Assembly (NCBI GenBank): GCA_965212195.1
Contig: CBDBUW010000010.1
Coordinates: 1,084,460 to 1,148,459, forward strand
Length of the DNA stretch: 64,000 nt
From: JAJCYK01 sp965212195
GTDB taxonomy: Bacteria; Bacteroidota; Bacteroidia; Cytophagales; Cyclobacteriaceae
Direction of reading: 5' to 3'
The notes beneath the pieces are model-generated. The model worked only from the letters and a program-made list of their open reading frames with translations. It ran no database searches and was not told where the DNA came from. This document shows, piece after piece, positions 62,258-64,000 of the stretch; the first letter of the stretch is position 1, and the number at the start of each line of letters is the position of its first letter. Made by a program: the position numbers and the translations under genes.

Positions 62258-63185
62258 ATGTCGCAACAAACAAACGAATCCGAAAAGAAAAGAAATAACA
62301 AGCTTGGTTTAATTATTGCTTTTCTGGCGATTTTAGTAATTATCCAGGGTGTAAAGTGGTATTTGGATCATCAGAAGAAGAACGAGCTGAAAAACCGAAG
62401 TGGCCAACCGAAATGTGGAGTTAGAAGAAACCTACAATAAGCTTGAATCGGTTAGTAATGAGCTCCAGTTAAAAATTGAGGAAATCAGCAAACTGGGTGG
62501 AGACGTAGAAGAGTTACGTATAGCCAAGGAAGAACTAGAGGCCGAAAAGAACAGACTTCAGGAATCCTCCGATGTGGGTTGGGCACGCCTTTATAAAATA
62601 CGCGATAAAGTTGAAGGGTATGAAACATTACTCAGGGAAAAAGAAGCAGAGATCCAGAAGTTAAAAGCGGTCAATGAAGAGCTGTTAACCGAAAACACGG
62701 ACCTGAAAGTAGCACAAAACCAATTGAGTGATTCCATTGTAGATCTCACTGAAACATCCAAGGAACTGGGTGAGAAAGTAGCATTAGCCAGCACTTTGAA
62801 AGCGGAGAATATTAAGGTTAGTGCCGTTAACAAACGAGGAAGAGAACGAGAAGACGAGTTCAGGAACAGACAAATTGAGAGCCTGAAAGTTGGATTTTCC
62901 CTCGCTGAAAACAGTGTAGCGCCCATAGAGGGCAAGGATATTAGGATCCGCATCATTGAACCCGAAGGCAATGTACTATTCGATGTTGCCAACGGCTCAG
63001 GTACCTTTATGCTTAACGGAAGGGAGGAATTCTTCACTGCTACTCAGGAGATATTATTCGACAATACCAAGCAGCAAATCACTTTTCTCTATAGTAAGGG
63101 CGGTGAGTATAAGCTTGGTGACCACGTGGTGGAAATATACGCCAATCAGGACTTGATCGGCAGCAAAGCCTTTATCGTAAAGTAG
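62258..63185 (+). pseudogene. Membrane-anchored coiled-coil protein interrupted by a frameshift
   Basis: Frame one (62258-62440) encodes a basic N-terminus and a single membrane segment (LGLIIAFLAILVIIQGVKWYL) running into a coiled coil. Frame two, entered near 62391-62400, continues that coiled coil (VELEETYNKLESVSNELQLK..., to about residue 150) and ends with a compact beta domain (VGFSLAENSVAPIEGKDIRIRI ... GDHVVEIYANQDLIGSKAFIVK). Frame two has a TGA at 62388 and frame one stops at 62440, so the shift lies between; one surplus base near CGAAGTGG would restore a product of about 308 residues. Either a real frameshift mutation or a sequencing error; two separate genes are less likely. Function is unknown. 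Confidence 0.7.
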
Positions 63186-63231
63186 GGGTACTTTTTCCTT
63201 TCAATAGCTTCTGCATATATTCTCATAATAT

Positions 63232-63262
63232 TTTGCGTTCAATTCAATTATGCCTATTTTTG
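63232..63262 (+). promoter_or_regulatory. Consensus Bacteroidota promoter of the rpsF-rpsR-rplI operon
   Basis: TTTG (63232-63235), exactly 19 bases, then TATTTTTG (63255-63262): a perfect match to the Bacteroidota TTTG/TAnnTTTG promoter. A start site near 63268 leaves a leader of about 40 bases before rpsF, room for autoregulatory S6/S18 binding, although I could not identify a specific structure. Confidence 0.75.
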
Positions 63263-63309
63263 CAGGCTATTAGAAAATTATTGATCAATTTCAATACAGT
63301 AAAACTATT

Positions 63310-63669
63310 ATGAAAAAAAGCTACGAGACTGTATTCATTGTAACTCCCGTTTTGTCTGAGGCACAGATGAAGGATACAGTCAACAAATTGAAAAAAATCC
63401 TCACCGATCATAATGCCGAGATCATTAACGAGGAGAGTTGGGGCTTGAAGAAGTTAGCCTACCCCATTCAACACAAAACTACAGGTTTTTATCATTTACT
63501 AGAGTTCAACACAGAGCCTGAAGCGGTAGAAGCTTTGGAATTGGAATGCCGCAGGGACGAAAAGGTTATGAGGTTCCTCACAGTTGCACTGGACAAACAT
63601 GCCTTGCAATACAATGAAAAACGCCGCAAAGGTGTGTTTAACAAGAAAAAAGAGGAGGTAGCATCATGA
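63310..63669 (+). CDS. rpsF: 30S ribosomal protein S6
   Basis: The protein has 119 residues. YETVFIVTPVLSEAQMKDTV, ESWGLKKLAYPIQHKTTGFYHLLEF and the basic C-terminus (KRRKGVFNKKKEE) are typical of S6, which pairs with S18 on the 30S platform. Its stop overlaps rpsR by four bases (ATGA). Confidence 0.97.
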   Translation: MKKSYETVFIVTPVLSEAQMKDTVNKLKKILTDHNAEIINEESWGLKKLAYPIQHKTTGFYHLLEFNTEPEAVEALELECRRDEKVMRFLTVALDKHALQYNEKRRKGVFNKKKEEVAS

Positions 63670-63917
63670 CTTTAATTAATGAACCTGTAAATCGCGCAGA
63701 TCACAAAAAGAAATATTGCCGTTTCAAGAAGAACGGTATTAAATATATTGATTATAAGGACGCAAACTTCCTGTTGAAATTCGTAAATGATCAAGGTAAA
63801 ATTTTACCTCGAAGGATTACCGGCACCAGCCTTAAATTTCAAAAGAAAGTGAGTCAAGCAGTAAAACGGGCCCGTCATCTTGCTCTACTGCCCTATGTTA
63901 CAGACTCTTTAAAATAA
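63666..63917 (+). CDS. rpsR: 30S ribosomal protein S18
   Basis: The protein has 83 residues. KKYCRFKKNGIKYIDYKDANFLLKFVNDQGKILPRRITGTSLKFQKKV-type sequence and the end VKRARHLALLPYVTD are the S18 signature (residues about 13-80). A single Cys at the start of the core remains, where many S18 proteins have two. It overlaps rpsF and precedes rplI by 18 bases. Confidence 0.97.
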   Translation: MTLINEPVNRADHKKKYCRFKKNGIKYIDYKDANFLLKFVNDQGKILPRRITGTSLKFQKKVSQAVKRARHLALLPYVTDSLK

Positions 63918-63935
63918 CCCATAAATACTAGAGAC

Positions 63936-64000
63936 ATGGAAATTATTTTAAAAGAAGATATAAACGGACTAGGTTATAAGAATGACGTAGTAACCGTAAA
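63936..64000 (+). CDS. rplI: 50S ribosomal protein L9, N-terminal part (cut by window end)
   Basis: Only 21 codons are visible: MEIILKEDINGLGYKNDVVT is the conserved start of L9. Position after rpsF-rpsR is canonical. Confidence 0.92.
   Translation, partial: MEIILKEDINGLGYKNDVVTV

Overview
The window reads as a chromosomal segment of a free-living, probably gliding or surface-attached member of the Bacteroidota. Lineage markers are a SusC/SusD pair, three PorP/SprF proteins, three giant secreted proteins with the type B C-terminal sorting domain of the type IX secretion system (T9SS), an AarF kinase next to a TetR-like gene, a parA-parB-DUF5683-dapB-lepB run, and promoters of the Bacteroidota form TTTG-N19-TAnnTTTG (best example before rpsF). 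I cannot place it below phylum or class. Shine-Dalgarno signals are weak, and several genes start with TTG or GTG.

Layout. 1-1.3 kb: the end of a CHAT protease-like protein converging on a NUDIX hydrolase. 1.6-6.2 kb: a SusC/SusD uptake pair closed by a strong terminator. 6.3-9.3 kb (minus): TetR-like regulator, AarF/UbiB kinase and TPR lipoprotein, with a palindrome in the divergent gap to a PAQR/hemolysin III membrane protein. 10.2-12.5 kb: a secreted unknown, an iodotyrosine-deiodinase-like flavoenzyme and a CtlX-type hydrolase. 12.5-20.2 kb (minus): a complete trpEGDCFBA operon ending in a DAHP synthase, preceded by a previously unlabelled attenuator: promoter, 12-codon leader peptide with tandem Trp codons, alternative pairing and intrinsic terminator. 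20.2-23.1 kb (minus): a ribosomal THX domain fused to a histone H1-like tail, and an M13 metallopeptidase lipoprotein. 23.3-25.6 kb (plus): small unknown, SRP RNA (ffs), fructose-6-phosphate aldolase, small conserved protein, FtsE. 25.6-27.8 kb (minus): ECF sigma factor, anti-sigma-like protein, DUF4097 protein.

27.9-51.4 kb (minus) is a surface-protein region: three PorP/SprF proteins, each next to a large T9SS type B substrate (3057, 1049 and about 1415 residues), plus an outer-membrane barrel and a TPR protein, with the housekeeping cca gene in the middle. The 3057-residue protein contains two families of long repeats with exact periods of 540 and 585 bases.

51.8-64 kb is mainly core genome: pyrG, yidC, a UPF0173 hydrolase, parA, parB, DUF5683, dapB, lepB, ung, apaG, a methyltransferase, a coiled-coil membrane protein interrupted by a frameshift, and rpsF-rpsR-rplI, with rplI cut by the window end.

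The strongest candidates for undescribed biology are the trp attenuator with its possibly leaderless leader peptide and an in-frame mini-ORF before trpE, the THX/H1-like fusion, the PorP protein with a SPOR-like tail, and the long-period repeats of the giant adhesin. No CRISPR array, insertion sequence, tRNA or rRNA gene was seen.
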